A stretch of 6,528 nt of DNA from an uncultured Campylobacter sp. (lineage in GTDB: Bacteria; Campylobacterota; Campylobacteria; Campylobacterales; Campylobacteraceae): assembly GCF_937890585.1 (NCBI RefSeq), contig NZ_CALACG010000111.1, positions 1 to 6,528 of the forward strand, given 5' to 3'. The translations under genes and the position numbers were made by a program. Position 1 is the stretch's first letter; the number at the start of each line of letters is the position of its first letter. The notes under the pieces were generated by a model that was not told the DNA's origin, made no database searches, and saw only the letters and a list, made by a program, of their open reading frames with translations. Positions 1-5,623 of the stretch are shown here, piece after piece.

Positions 1-122
1 CAGCAGGTGCAGACGCTGGCAAAGTAGCTAAAGCAGCAACGCTAGCAGCAACAGCAGCTAAAGACAAATTTTACGTTACCGAAGTAAGCGGCAATCTTGT
101 AAAACTAATGAGAAAGGAATAA
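1..122 (+). CDS. C-terminal fragment of a probable capsid cement/decoration protein (partial)
   Basis: One frame is open from base 3 to a TAA at 120-122 and encodes the last 39 residues of a protein whose start lies before the window. The first 20 visible residues are rich in Ala and Lys (repeated GCA/GCT codons). They are followed by a short beta-like end that reads KFYVTEVSGNLVKL. The other two forward frames hit stops within the first 31 bases. In phages with a DUF2184-type capsid protein, the gene just upstream commonly encodes a small structural cement (Gp24-like) protein. The position, the small size and the beta-strand end fit that role, but the fragment is too short to recognise a domain. 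Its stop is one base before the next start codon, so it belongs to the same operon as the capsid gene. Confidence 0.6.
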   Translation, partial: AGADAGKVAKAATLAATAAKDKFYVTEVSGNLVKLMRKE

Positions 123-123
123 T

Positions 124-1071
124 ATGAAACTAAGAGACGAGGAAATTTTAAGCCAGCTTGCGTCGGCAGCGGCTAGTTTTAACGAGGGCTTTAAAGAGCG
201 TGAATATCCAGAAGTACAACTAGCTAATTTTGTGCCTATCACACAAAAGGGCGATGAGAGCATTGACGCATTAGACTACGGCGAGATCGAGGGTACTCAA
301 GATTTAGAAAACGGCTTAATTGACGAGAACACTACATCACTAGAAACCGAGGATTTAAACATCACAGCCAAAAAAGGCTTATACCTAAGCTGGGCTAAGT
401 CAGCGGTCTATACTAGTGAAGCAGTAGCTAGGGCTAAAAGGCTAGATATTGAGCTAGATACGGCAAAGCTTAGCAACCTTGAGCGTGTAGCGCTTTTGAC
501 AATGCAAAAAACAGCGCTTGTCGGTCACACTAAATTGCCAGCGGTGCAAGGCTTGTTAAACAACACTAGCGTAAAAGCAAAAGATTTAACAGCTGGCGCG
601 GCTATTAGTGCAATGACTGGTGCAGAAGCTAGAGCGTTTTTCTTGTCGCTAATTGAGTTTGGCTACGAGCAAAATGGCGGTCTATTAATCCCTAATACGA
701 TAGCAATCGATAGTAAAGACCTTATGGCACTAGCTAGCAAATATGACAACTCTATTGGTGCGGTAAATGGTGGCATAAATGCACTAACCGCTATTAAAGA
801 GGCACTATCGCAAAGCACAGGTGTCGATGTTAATATCGTTGGCATACCTTTAGGCTTTGCGCAAGGCATAGGTGGTGGCAAGGGCAAAAACCGAGCCGTT
901 GTATATACAAAGAGCGAGGACGTGCTAAGCACTGATTGGGCTTTATCGCCGACAGCAATGCAACCATTTCAAAGAAGCGTGCTAAGCTGGGAAATCGCCG
1001 TTAAAGCTAAATTTACGGGCACATTAATCCGCCAGCTTGACAAAGTGGCTTACGTAAATTACAAGGCTTAA
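124..1071 (+). CDS. Major capsid protein, DUF2184 family
   Basis: This 315-residue protein should form the icosahedral shell of the phage head. Features seen: an N-terminal region with YPEVQLANFVPI at 28-39 and an acidic stretch DALDYGEIEG at 48-57; a central helix-rich part with GLLNNT at 143-148; and a basic/aromatic C-terminal part, MQPFQRSVLSWEIAVKAKF at 279-297, ending near 310. This order and length match the DUF2184 major-capsid-like family, which has an HK97-type fold. The start is well supported: AAAGGA lies a few bases upstream of ATG 124, and the next gene starts 2 bases after the stop. No frameshift or truncation is seen. Identification rests on remembered family patterns plus the surrounding synteny (cement protein before, DUF4054 after); no alignment was run. 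Confidence 0.85.
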   Translation: MKLRDEEILSQLASAAASFNEGFKEREYPEVQLANFVPITQKGDESIDALDYGEIEGTQDLENGLIDENTTSLETEDLNITAKKGLYLSWAKSAVYTSEAVARAKRLDIELDTAKLSNLERVALLTMQKTALVGHTKLPAVQGLLNNTSVKAKDLTAGAAISAMTGAEARAFFLSLIEFGYEQNGGLLIPNTIAIDSKDLMALASKYDNSIGAVNGGINALTAIKEALSQSTGVDVNIVGIPLGFAQGIGGGKGKNRAVVYTKSEDVLSTDWALSPTAMQPFQRSVLSWEIAVKAKFTGTLIRQLDKVAYVNYKA

Positions 1072-1073
1072 TT

Positions 1074-1445
1074 ATGACGGTAGCCGATTTTTTAAATAAA
1101 TTCCCCGAGTTTCAAGCGGTAGATGAAGCACGCATAGAGCTAAGCTTAGACGAGGCAAAGCTACAAGTTACCGAGAAAATTTGGGGACGTTTTTACGAGG
1201 TCGGCGTTTTACACTTAGCGGCTCATATTTTGGCAATGCAGGGGGCTTTAAGCGCAGAAGCGACAACTAGCCCTCAGCCATTGCGTGAAATAGGTAGTAA
1301 AGCCGTAGGCAGCCTAAGCGTAAGCTATACAAGTGGAAAGACGGGCTTTGAGAGCGAAAGCGGAAGCTACTATTTAACAAAATACGGACAACGCTACCTA
1401 GAGCTTAAAAAGCTAGTAACTCCACATTTTGGGCTAGTTAGATGA
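1074..1445 (+). CDS. Head-tail connector protein, DUF4054 family
   Basis: This 123-residue protein is a probable head-tail adaptor sitting under the portal ring. It shows the usual DUF4054 layout: an N-terminal FLNKFPEF motif (6-13), a helix containing the invariant-looking W37-G38, a second helix LHLAAHILA (46-54), then SVSY (82-85) and the C-terminal YLTKYGQRYLEL (100-111). The ATG begins 2 bases after the capsid stop, with AAGG at 1063-1066 as a modest ribosome binding site. Its TGA overlaps the next ATG (ATGA, 1442-1445), so it is probably translationally coupled to the neck gene. In related phages this gene directly follows the DUF2184 capsid gene, as it does here. The family assignment is confident. 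The exact structural role is inferred from family position. Confidence 0.8.
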   Translation: MTVADFLNKFPEFQAVDEARIELSLDEAKLQVTEKIWGRFYEVGVLHLAAHILAMQGALSAEATTSPQPLREIGSKAVGSLSVSYTSGKTGFESESGSYYLTKYGQRYLELKKLVTPHFGLVR

Positions 1446-1870
1446 TCGAAAAACTAGAGGGCAAGATAACCGAGATTATGGGGCTTAGCGTGGTGGTAGG
1501 CGTAACCGCAAAAAGCAACGCTAGAAGCGACGAGCTAACCAACGCAGACCTAGCTATGATCCACGAGTTTGGTAGCCCAGCGCACAATATCCCAGAGCGC
1601 TCATTTTTGCGTAAGCCTTTGATAAACAATGCCGAAGCGGTGGCTAATTTGGCAAAAAACGCAATAGGGAAATTTATTGCAGGCGAAATGTCAGCAGCAG
1701 AGGCGCTTGGAGTAATAGGCGAGGAAGCTAAGGGGATAAGCAAAGAGGCAGTAACTAACGGCATAAGCCCAGCTTTAAAACCAGCCACGATTAAACGTAA
1801 AAAAAGCTCAAAACCCCTAATTGATACGGGGCAGTTGCTAAATTCTATCACTTACGAGGTGCGAAAATGA
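1442..1870 (+). CDS. Neck/tail-completion protein, HK97 gp10-like
   Basis: This 142-residue protein probably completes the neck or the head-proximal end of the tail. It has hallmarks of gp10-like and Mu-type virion morphogenesis proteins: an IHEFGS segment (40-45), a PERSFLRKPL segment (51-60), a central alpha-helical part, then ALKPATIKRKK (111-121) and the C-terminal PLIDTGQLLNSITYEV (125-140). The combination of a HEFG motif, P-x-R-x-F/L-R and a terminal L-x-D-T-G-x-L-x-x-S-I is typical of the group. The start overlaps the upstream stop by ATGA, and the stop overlaps the next start the same way at 1867-1870. A reverse-strand ORF of similar length lies on top of it and is a shadow. The broad family call is good; the position in the virion is inferred. 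Confidence 0.75.
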   Translation: MIEKLEGKITEIMGLSVVVGVTAKSNARSDELTNADLAMIHEFGSPAHNIPERSFLRKPLINNAEAVANLAKNAIGKFIAGEMSAAEALGVIGEEAKGISKEAVTNGISPALKPATIKRKKSSKPLIDTGQLLNSITYEVRK

Positions 1871-2184
1871 TAAACGTTAGCGAGCTAATAGAGGATAGCG
1901 ATTTTTGTCAAGTTATCAAAAGAGGCGATGACGAGTTTAAGGCGGTGGTGCAGTTTTTAAGCAATGACGAAATGCAAAGGTTGCCAGAGGGGGAAAGATA
2001 CAAAGAAGCGATTAGGATAGATACAAAATTTAACCTAAATTTGCAAGACGTAATCACTTACAAGGGCGTAAATTATCGCATTATCAATATGCAGGATTGG
2101 AGCGAATATGGATACAAAAACTTTGCAGGCGTTAGATTTGACGGGCTTGAAAGTTTTGATAGCCAATGCTTTGAACGTAGATGA
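1867..2184 (+). CDS. Small head-closure-like phage structural protein
   Basis: This 105-residue protein is not recognised with certainty. Its middle and C-terminal part, LQDVITYKGVNYRI at 59-72 and WSEYGYKNFAGVRF at 78-91, follows a pattern of alternating strands with a Y-x-G-x-x-Y-x-I turn. Small head-closure or stopper proteins in contractile-phage neck modules have this kind of pattern, and this slot between the gp10-like protein and the LIC_12616 protein usually holds such a protein. The start is fixed by an ATGA overlap with the upstream gene. The last 77 bases overlap the next gene in another frame, an unusually long overlap for this operon. The final residues, after about 93, lack obvious structure. 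The structural role is inferred from context. Confidence 0.6.
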   Translation: MINVSELIEDSDFCQVIKRGDDEFKAVVQFLSNDEMQRLPEGERYKEAIRIDTKFNLNLQDVITYKGVNYRIINMQDWSEYGYKNFAGVRFDGLESFDSQCFERR

Positions 2185-2614
2185 AAGCCTAGTGCGTGAT
2201 AGCTACTCCAAGGCTCTAAACGATAAGACGGCTTATTTAACATTGTATTTATTAACTAGCACGCAAAAAGGGCGAGAATATAAATTTATCGAGGGCGAGA
2301 AAGAGGTTATCACTTCAACACGTGAAGCCGTAGTTAGCGTAAATGCTTTTGGCAAAAATGCGAACTTCATAATCGAAAAATTAAACACCCTTTTTTACTC
2401 TAGTGAGTGTTTAAAGGAGCTTAAAATTTTAGGGTTAGGATTAGTAACGATTAGTCCTATTAGGAACTTAAGCCAAATAGTAGGTGGTGGCGTAGAGGAG
2501 CGAGCTAGTATAGATTTGACGCTAAGTTATATCAATAGAGTGGAAGTGTCTCAAAATGAGATAAAGACAGCCGAGATAAAAACGGCAGATTTTGGCATAA
2601 AGGTAAATAGATGA
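2108..2614 (+). CDS. Phage neck/tail-terminator protein, LIC_12616 family
   Basis: This 168-residue protein probably joins the neck to the tail tube. The N-terminal part (about 12-50) has a helix followed by strands and reads TGLKVLIANAL. The central REAVVSVNAFGKNA (72-85) and the long strand-rich C-terminal part (about 109-152), including the Gly-Gly-Gly turn at 126-128, follow the LIC_12616/gp12-like neck family pattern. The chosen ATG lies inside the previous gene (77-bp overlap) but has GGAG at 2099-2102 with 5 bases of spacing. Starting later would remove the conserved N-terminal helix, so the long overlap seems real. The stop overlaps the sheath start as ATGA at 2611-2614. The family call is based on remembered patterns and synteny just before the DUF3383 sheath gene. 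Confidence 0.7.
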   Translation: MDTKTLQALDLTGLKVLIANALNVDESLVRDSYSKALNDKTAYLTLYLLTSTQKGREYKFIEGEKEVITSTREAVVSVNAFGKNANFIIEKLNTLFYSSECLKELKILGLGLVTISPIRNLSQIVGGGVEERASIDLTLSYINRVEVSQNEIKTAEIKTADFGIKVNR

Positions 2615-4116
2615 GTTTAACGATAAAAAGGATAGTAAATATCCAGCTAAACGAACAAGGGCAGATCGCAAAAAATAGAGATTTTAGTGTAATAGCTATT
2701 TTAAGCGATGATTGGTGCGAGGCTTTCGATGATGTAAATACAAGATTTGTAAGTATCGCTAGTGCAAATGACGCCGCATTAAATTTTGGCAGTGAGAGCA
2801 GAGCAACAAAAGCCGCCAAAGCTATTTTTAGCGTAAGTGGTGTTAAAAAGGCGATCGTTGCTAAGTGGGTAAAAGAGAACAAGACAACACAAGCAGCAGC
2901 TAATGAATTAAGAGGCTCTGCGCTTAACGTAGGCATTAATAAATTAAAGGCTATCACAAGCGGAAGCTTTAAGCTCAACGTAGGCGGCGCGGATAAAGTT
3001 TATACAAATTTGGATTTTAGCTCGTGTGTAGATTTTGATGCAGTGGCAACAAAACTAACAGCAGCAATTAGCAAAGACGGACTAAAGGCGGTATATGACG
3101 CAGAGGGCAACCGCTTTATAATTAGAGCGGCAACGGCTGGCAAAAATGATAACACAAGGCTAGGCTATTTTGAAAAAGCCGACAGCGGCGACTTTGTAGG
3201 TGTGCTTTTAAACCTAGTTAGCGGGAAAAGTGATATTTACGTAGGCAAAGACAGCGTAACGCAGAAAAAAGAGAGCCTAAGCGAGGCGTTAGATAAATTA
3301 TTCAACGCAACACAAGGCTTTTACGGCGTTTATTCGTCAGCTATTTTGGCAGATGAGGAAGTAGCGGAGCTTAACGAGTGGATCACATCGGCGCAAAACC
3401 CTAGCGTAGCGGGCTATACAATCACGCGCGCGGCACAGCTAGAAAGCGTAAAAACAAACGTAATTAAAAAGATAGCCGACAAAGACAGCGGTCGCTTTTT
3501 TGCAACATATAACAACACTGGCGACGAACACGCAGGCGCTGAATTATTAGCAAAAGCATTAAGCACTAATTGGGATGGCAGCAATACAGCCCAAACAATG
3601 AAATTTAAAAACCTAAAAACCGCCGGCACCGATGAAACGATCACGCTAAATTTAGCCGAAAAATGCGACAAACTAGGCGCAAATTACTATACCGATTATG
3701 ACGGCGTAAGTATGATAGCTGAGGGCGTAGCATTAGGCGGTAAATTTATAGACGAAACCATAGGGCTGGATGCGTTTAACAACCGCACACAAATAGCCGT
3801 ATTCAACGTGCTAAAAGGTGCTAAGAAAGTGCCGCAAACCGATAAGGGACAAGTAAGGCTAATAGCGGCGGTTAAGCAAGTTTGCGAGCAATTTGTTAAA
3901 AACGGCTTTATCGCTCCAGGGCAGTGGCGTGGTGATCCAGTCGGCACACTAGAAAGTGGCGATTATTTGGATTTAGGTTACTACGTTTATAGCCCTAGCT
4001 ATACCGAGCAACTACAAGCAGATCGCGAGGCTAGAAAGTCAGTGCCTATTAATGTGGCTATTAAGCTAGCTGGTGCAATACACAGCGTAGATATTTTAAT
4101 TAATTACAACAGATAA
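2611..4116 (+). CDS. Contractile tail sheath protein, DUF3383 family
   Basis: This 501-residue protein should form the contractile sheath around the tail tube, which marks the phage as a myovirus type. The N-terminal region (1-90) has the typical pattern of a short strand, an FVSIASANDAALNFG segment (46-60), an A-rich helix, and then AIVAKWVKE (81-89). A second domain starts at KAITSGSFKLNVGG (113-126) and contains RFIIRAATAG (168-177), and an FYGVYSS motif follows at 237-243. The C-terminal part ends in strands likely to interlock with neighbouring subunits. The length fits DUF3383 members. The start overlaps the neck gene by ATGA. It is followed after a 9-base gap by the tube gene, the usual sheath-tube order. 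Several reverse-strand ORFs across this gene are shadows. Confidence 0.85.
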   Translation: MSLTIKRIVNIQLNEQGQIAKNRDFSVIAILSDDWCEAFDDVNTRFVSIASANDAALNFGSESRATKAAKAIFSVSGVKKAIVAKWVKENKTTQAAANELRGSALNVGINKLKAITSGSFKLNVGGADKVYTNLDFSSCVDFDAVATKLTAAISKDGLKAVYDAEGNRFIIRAATAGKNDNTRLGYFEKADSGDFVGVLLNLVSGKSDIYVGKDSVTQKKESLSEALDKLFNATQGFYGVYSSAILADEEVAELNEWITSAQNPSVAGYTITRAAQLESVKTNVIKKIADKDSGRFFATYNNTGDEHAGAELLAKALSTNWDGSNTAQTMKFKNLKTAGTDETITLNLAEKCDKLGANYYTDYDGVSMIAEGVALGGKFIDETIGLDAFNNRTQIAVFNVLKGAKKVPQTDKGQVRLIAAVKQVCEQFVKNGFIAPGQWRGDPVGTLESGDYLDLGYYVYSPSYTEQLQADREARKSVPINVAIKLAGAIHSVDILINYNR

Positions 4117-4125
4117 GGGGTTAAA

Positions 4126-4560
4126 ATGGCAAGATACCAACACGATACGATCGTTTTATTACTAAACGGCTATGAAATAACCGCTTATGCAGACGGAAGC
4201 GACGTAATAAGCATAGAAAACGCAGCCGATGCAGGAGCTTATACAATAGGCGCTAGCGGTAGGGGTGTTTTTACGGGTAGTTGCAACCAAAGTGGCACGC
4301 TAACCCTAAAACTTCTACAACATAGCGAGGATTGTAAATTTTTACAAGACCTTTATAATCAACAGCGTACAGAGTTTAAAAGTTTTAGCCCTATGACAAT
4401 GGAGTTTAAGGACACGCTAAACGGCGATGAGCTAAGTGGGCTAAATGGCTTTTTCGTAAATGACGGCGGATTAAAAAGGGGCGATGCTCACAACCCAACC
4501 GAGTTTAAAATTGCCTTTGAAAGAATAAGCAAACGCTTAGAAAATGGAGCTGGTAACTAA
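4126..4560 (+). CDS. Tail tube protein, DUF3277 (KTN90004-like) family
   Basis: This 144-residue protein should stack into the inner tail tube through which DNA passes. It opens with strands (TIVLLLNGYEI, 8-18) and contains ASGRGVFTGSCNQSGTLTLK (43-62), a Gly/Ser/Thr-rich beta hairpin region typical of tube proteins. A helix with DCKFLQDLYNQQ (69-80) follows, then a C-terminal strand FKIAFERIS (127-135). The family, length and position right after the DUF3383 sheath agree. The ribosome binding site is AGGGG within the short gap after the sheath stop. Its TAA shares one base with the chaperone start (TAATG at 4558-4562), suggesting coupled translation. No anomaly is seen. Confidence 0.82.
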   Translation: MARYQHDTIVLLLNGYEITAYADGSDVISIENAADAGAYTIGASGRGVFTGSCNQSGTLTLKLLQHSEDCKFLQDLYNQQRTEFKSFSPMTMEFKDTLNGDELSGLNGFFVNDGGLKRGDAHNPTEFKIAFERISKRLENGAGN

Positions 4561-4964
4561 TGCAAACATACGAGCTAATGATAAACGAAAATAAGTACGT
4601 TTTAAGAAGTGCTAATTTTTTTGAAACCAAAACGCAGCTACAAAGCCTTTTAGGGCTAGCCAAAGACGCTATCAAAATGCAAGGCGAGGACGTAAATATC
4701 GACGTAGGGCAAATAATAGCTAATATAGGTAGTGCGGCGTTTAGTGGCGTAGAAAATTTTATTTTAAAATACGCTAGTGTGATAAATGCAGAGGGTGGCG
4801 AAATACTATTAAGAAATGTTAGCCAAGCAGAAACGCATTTTAATGCCAACAGAGGTGACTACGCACAGCTTATTTTAGAGGGGTTAAAATACCATTTTTT
4901 AGACTTCTTACCCGCTGGGGCAAAATCCTTAACGGGTATAACAGCCTACCTAAACAAGGCATAA
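4560..4964 (+). CDS. Tail assembly chaperone, short (non-shifted) form
   Basis: This 134-residue protein occupies the slot of the tail assembly chaperone, which coats the tape measure protein while the tube polymerises and is not part of the final virion. It starts with a two-strand motif (YELMINENKYVLRSA, 4-18), has a helical core (about 25-75) and ends in a helical part containing FNANRGDYAQLILEGL (94-109). The position after the tube gene supports the role. The strongest evidence is a -1 frameshift signal at codons 112-114 that leads into a 75-codon extension, the classic two-product arrangement seen in lambda G/GT and many other phages. The short form ends at TAA 4962-4964, 21 codons past the slip site. 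The family name is not recognised at Pfam level, so function is inferred from context and the frameshift. Confidence 0.75.
   Translation: MQTYELMINENKYVLRSANFFETKTQLQSLLGLAKDAIKMQGEDVNIDVGQIIANIGSAAFSGVENFILKYASVINAEGGEILLRNVSQAETHFNANRGDYAQLILEGLKYHFLDFLPAGAKSLTGITAYLNKA
4895..4938 (+). promoter_or_regulatory. Programmed -1 ribosomal frameshift signal
   Basis: TTTTTTA at 4895-4901 is split by the zero frame as T TTT TTA, the X XXY YYZ heptamer form that allows both tRNAs to re-pair after a one-base backward slip. After a 7-base spacer (4902-4908) comes a hairpin. Its lower stem pairs TACCCG (4909-4914) with CGGGTA (4933-4938). After a single C/A mismatch, the upper stem pairs TGGGG (4916-4920) with CCTTA (4927-4931), including two G-U pairs, around a 6-base loop. 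Spacer length and stem position suit stimulated frameshifting. No other in-frame heptamer of this form occurs in the overlap between the two frames. Slip efficiency cannot be judged from sequence. Confidence 0.72.
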
Positions 4965-5128
4965 AAAGCGAGTTTGATATAGATTATTTGGTGTGGCTAC
5001 CTATCATAAAAGGTTATGCCACGCTAAACGACCTACGCACTATTTACGACCTAGAGGACGCAATAGCAATGCACGAGGTTATTATCGAACTATTAAACGA
5101 GGAGCGCCGAGCCTTAGAAAAACAATAA
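4901..5128 (+). CDS. -1 frame extension of the tail assembly chaperone (made only by frameshift)
   Basis: The -1 frame relative to the chaperone is open from 4859 (after a TGA at 4856-4858) to TAA 5126-5128. Read from the slip site it adds 75 residues to the first 114 of the short form, giving a 189-residue fusion. The extension contains FDIDYLVWLPIIKGYA (25-40) and a strongly helical acidic end with LEDAIAMHEVIIELL (51-65) and a charged tail. It resembles the T domain of other phage G-T chaperones, which contacts the tube protein while the G part holds the tape measure. No ATG occurs in this frame until M57 of the extension, and no ribosome binding site precedes a plausible start. Independent translation is therefore unlikely, and frameshifting is the best explanation for this conserved-looking ORF. 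Confidence 0.75.
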   Translation, partial: RLLTRWGKILNGYNSLPKQGIKSEFDIDYLVWLPIIKGYATLNDLRTIYDLEDAIAMHEVIIELLNEERRALEKQ

Positions 5129-5149
5129 GGCTTAGCCCTCTATTTTTTT
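5110..5149 (+). terminator. Possible terminator of the head-tail operon
   Basis: AGCCTTA (5110-5116) and TAAGGCT (5126-5132) form a perfect 7-bp stem with a 9-base loop across the end of the chaperone extension. A run of seven T lies at 5143-5149. The T run starts about 10 bases after the stem, farther than in a classic intrinsic terminator, so termination may be partial or weak. It sits between two convergent genes and could also work as the end of the reverse-strand cassette, although there is no T run on that strand. If it is efficient, the tape measure gene downstream needs its own promoter. Confidence 0.4.
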
Positions 5150-5320
5150 ACTTCTATTTTTTATTATTTCTATTTCGTCAAAAGTTAAATTACTCAAAAA
5201 ATCAAGTAACTTAAAGCGCCAGTTATTCTCCCCTGATTTAGCCCAGTCGTTTAACGTGGCGTAGGGAATACCAAAAATCTCTACAAAGTCTTTACGCTTT
5301 GGCGTTTTATTTTTTTGCAT
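5132..5320 (-). CDS. Small helix-turn-helix-like DNA-binding protein
   Basis: This 62-residue basic protein reads away from the phage structural genes and ends 3 bases from the chaperone extension. Residues about 8-28 (KRKDFVEIFGIPYATLNDWAK and neighbours) look like a helix-turn-helix: a hydrophobic first helix, a short G-I-P turn, and a recognition helix with YATLNDW. A second amphipathic part follows, W33-to-L43 and FDEIEIIKN (47-55). This suits a small Cro-like or phage regulator; a helix-turn-helix seen by eye is suggestive, not proven. Its ATG lies inside the last codons of the 38-residue upstream gene (14-base overlap) with AAGAG a few bases before it, so the two are likely co-transcribed and coupled. 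It may regulate the reverse cassette or the divergent promoter region. Confidence 0.65.
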   Translation of the reverse strand: MQKNKTPKRKDFVEIFGIPYATLNDWAKSGENNWRFKLLDFLSNLTFDEIEIIKNRSKKIEG

Positions 5321-5423
5321 TTTCTAACTCTTTTATGCGTTTTGTTAATTTTTTGTTTTGCCACATTTCATAGATTAGGGCTATACAAACCACTAATTGA
5401 GCTACCTTAAAAACAATATCCAT
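5307..5423 (-). CDS. 38-residue single-span membrane protein of unknown function
   Basis: This short ORF reads leftward from ATG at 5423 to TAA at 5307-5309. Its ribosome binding site is excellent: AAGGAG at 5430-5435 (reverse strand) with 6 bases of spacing. The protein has a hydrophobic span at about 3-20 (IVFKVAQLVVCIALIY) followed by a charged, helical C-terminal tail (NKKLTKRIKELENAKK, 23-38). This gives a membrane anchor with a probably cytoplasmic tail by the positive-inside rule. It overlaps the start of the HTH-like gene by 14 bases. No family is recognised. Candidate roles include a holin-like or antiholin-like peptide, a superinfection-exclusion protein, or a partner of the 29-residue peptide encoded upstream; none can be chosen from sequence alone. 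The strong Shine-Dalgarno and the overlap argue for a real gene. Confidence 0.62.
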   Translation of the reverse strand: MDIVFKVAQLVVCIALIYEMWQNKKLTKRIKELENAKK

Positions 5424-5449
5424 CTTAAGCTCCTTGTAAAGTGTAGTGT

Positions 5450-5455
5450 TTTATA
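5450..5455 (-). promoter_or_regulatory. Possible second -10 box before the 38-residue gene
   Basis: Leftward, GATTATAAAAC contains TATAAA at 5455-5450, about 27 bases before the ATG at 5423 with the AAGGAG site in between. It could give the membrane-protein and HTH-like genes a transcript separate from the 29-residue ORF. No -35 box is seen and the call is weak. Confidence 0.25.
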
Positions 5456-5468
5456 ATCAAACTCAAGG

Positions 5469-5487
5469 GGGTGGCTTAGAGCCACCC
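5469..5487 (-). promoter_or_regulatory. Strong stem-loop at the stop codon of the 29-residue ORF
   Basis: GGGTGGCT (5469-5476) and AGCCACCC (5480-5487) form a perfect 8-bp GC-rich stem with a 3-base loop; the stop codon of the small ORF (5476-5478) lies across the loop. It is the most stable hairpin in the region. On neither strand is it followed directly by a long T run, so it is not a clear intrinsic terminator. It may protect a 3' end or bring the anti-ribosome-binding-site segment into place. Confidence 0.6.
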
Positions 5488-5565
5488 TTTAAGGATTTCT
5501 ATTATCGCTAGAAGTGCCGCTAACGCTTCTAGCAACTCTTTTAACCCTTTCAGAAATACTTTCAT
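5476..5565 (-). CDS. 29-residue amphipathic peptide, candidate type I toxin-like
   Basis: This tiny ORF runs leftward from ATG 5565 to TAA 5476-5478. It is preceded by a near-perfect ribosome binding site, AAGGAGG at 5570-5576, with 4 bases of spacing. The peptide begins MKVFLKGLKELLEAL, continues with a Leu/Ala/Ile-rich part and ends in LKGWL. Charged residues (K2, K6, K9, E10, E13, K26) recur every 3-4 positions, which predicts a continuous amphipathic helix; residues 14-22 carry no charge and could enter a membrane. Net charge is about +1. The ribosome binding site is complementary to a segment just after the stop codon, and stem-loops lie at the 5' end, inside the ORF and at the stop. This architecture is known from type I toxin mRNAs. 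No named family is recognised, so toxicity is inference; a leader peptide or other small membrane-active peptide is possible. Confidence 0.6.
   Translation of the reverse strand: MKVFLKGLKELLEALAALLAIIEILKGWL
5507..5533. repeat. Stem-loop inside the 29-residue ORF
   Basis: GCTAGAAG (5507-5514) and CTTCTAGC (5526-5533) form a perfect 8-bp inverted repeat within the coding sequence. In a rightward (antisense) RNA the stem grows to 10 bp, through a U-G and a G-C pair, with a 7-base loop. In the leftward mRNA the ninth position is an A/C mismatch. The structure is therefore slightly better on the antisense strand, which would suit a regulatory antisense RNA. Confidence 0.5.
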
Positions 5566-5585
5566 ATTTCCTCCTTGAGTTTTTG

Positions 5586-5619
5586 TTATCAAAAAGGCTT
5601 TTTATTTCCCTTTTGATAA
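5586..5619 (-). repeat. Inverted repeat at the expected 5' end of the reverse-strand transcript
   Basis: TTATCAAAA (5586-5594) and TTTTGATAA (5611-5619) pair over 9 bp, with a mismatch and two further G-C pairs inside. The probable -10 box at 5624-5629 places leftward transcription start at about 5616-5618, so the transcript would start within the first bases of this stem. A 5'-terminal stem-loop like this can stabilise an mRNA. It could instead be a protein-binding dyad. Confidence 0.5.
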
Positions 5620-5623
5620 GATA

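Larger units (their letters stand above)
5459..5582 (-). repeat. Inverted repeat pairing the ribosome binding site with the 3' flank of the 29-residue ORF
   Basis: AAACTCAAGG at 5459-5468 is repeated in inverted form as CCTTGAGTTT at 5573-5582: 10 of 10 bases, plus two more pairs after one mismatch. On the leftward transcript the 5' copy includes most of the AAGGAGG ribosome binding site, and the 3' copy follows the stop-codon hairpin. Folding the two together would enclose the whole small ORF and block translation. Chance pairing of this length exactly at the ribosome binding site is possible but unlikely. Confidence 0.6.

Noticed and set aside
10..60. GCA/GCT-rich short tandem pattern
   Set aside because: Explained by alanine codons in the C-terminal part of the upstream structural protein, with no regular repeat unit.
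1438..1851. Long reverse-strand ORF (137 codons)
   Set aside because: It lies wholly over the gp10-like gene and is hydrophobic low-complexity in the way reverse-complement shadows of helical Ala/Lys-rich genes are; the forward gene has motifs and an operon fit.
2532..2978. Reverse-strand ORF over the start of the sheath gene
   Set aside because: Shadow of the sheath gene, with no ribosome binding site or recognisable protein features; the same holds for reverse ORFs at 663-932, 3414-3671, 3696-3947, 4505-4849 and 5766-6110.
4993..5214. Forward 73-codon ORF starting with GTG
   Set aside because: It is in a different frame from the chaperone extension, has an implausible basic composition ending in a poly-Phe/Leu stretch from the T-rich terminator area, and runs into the convergent gene. 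The -1 extension explains this DNA better.
5469..5490. Stop-codon hairpin as an intrinsic terminator
   Set aside because: The stem is strong, but the leftward strand continues CCCTTGAGTTTG without a T run and the rightward strand has only TTT; called a structural element instead.
5459..5582. Attachment site or insertion-sequence ends
   Set aside because: The 10-base inverted repeats are 104 bases apart with no transposase or target duplication. Their exact overlap with the ribosome binding site favours an RNA-folding role.
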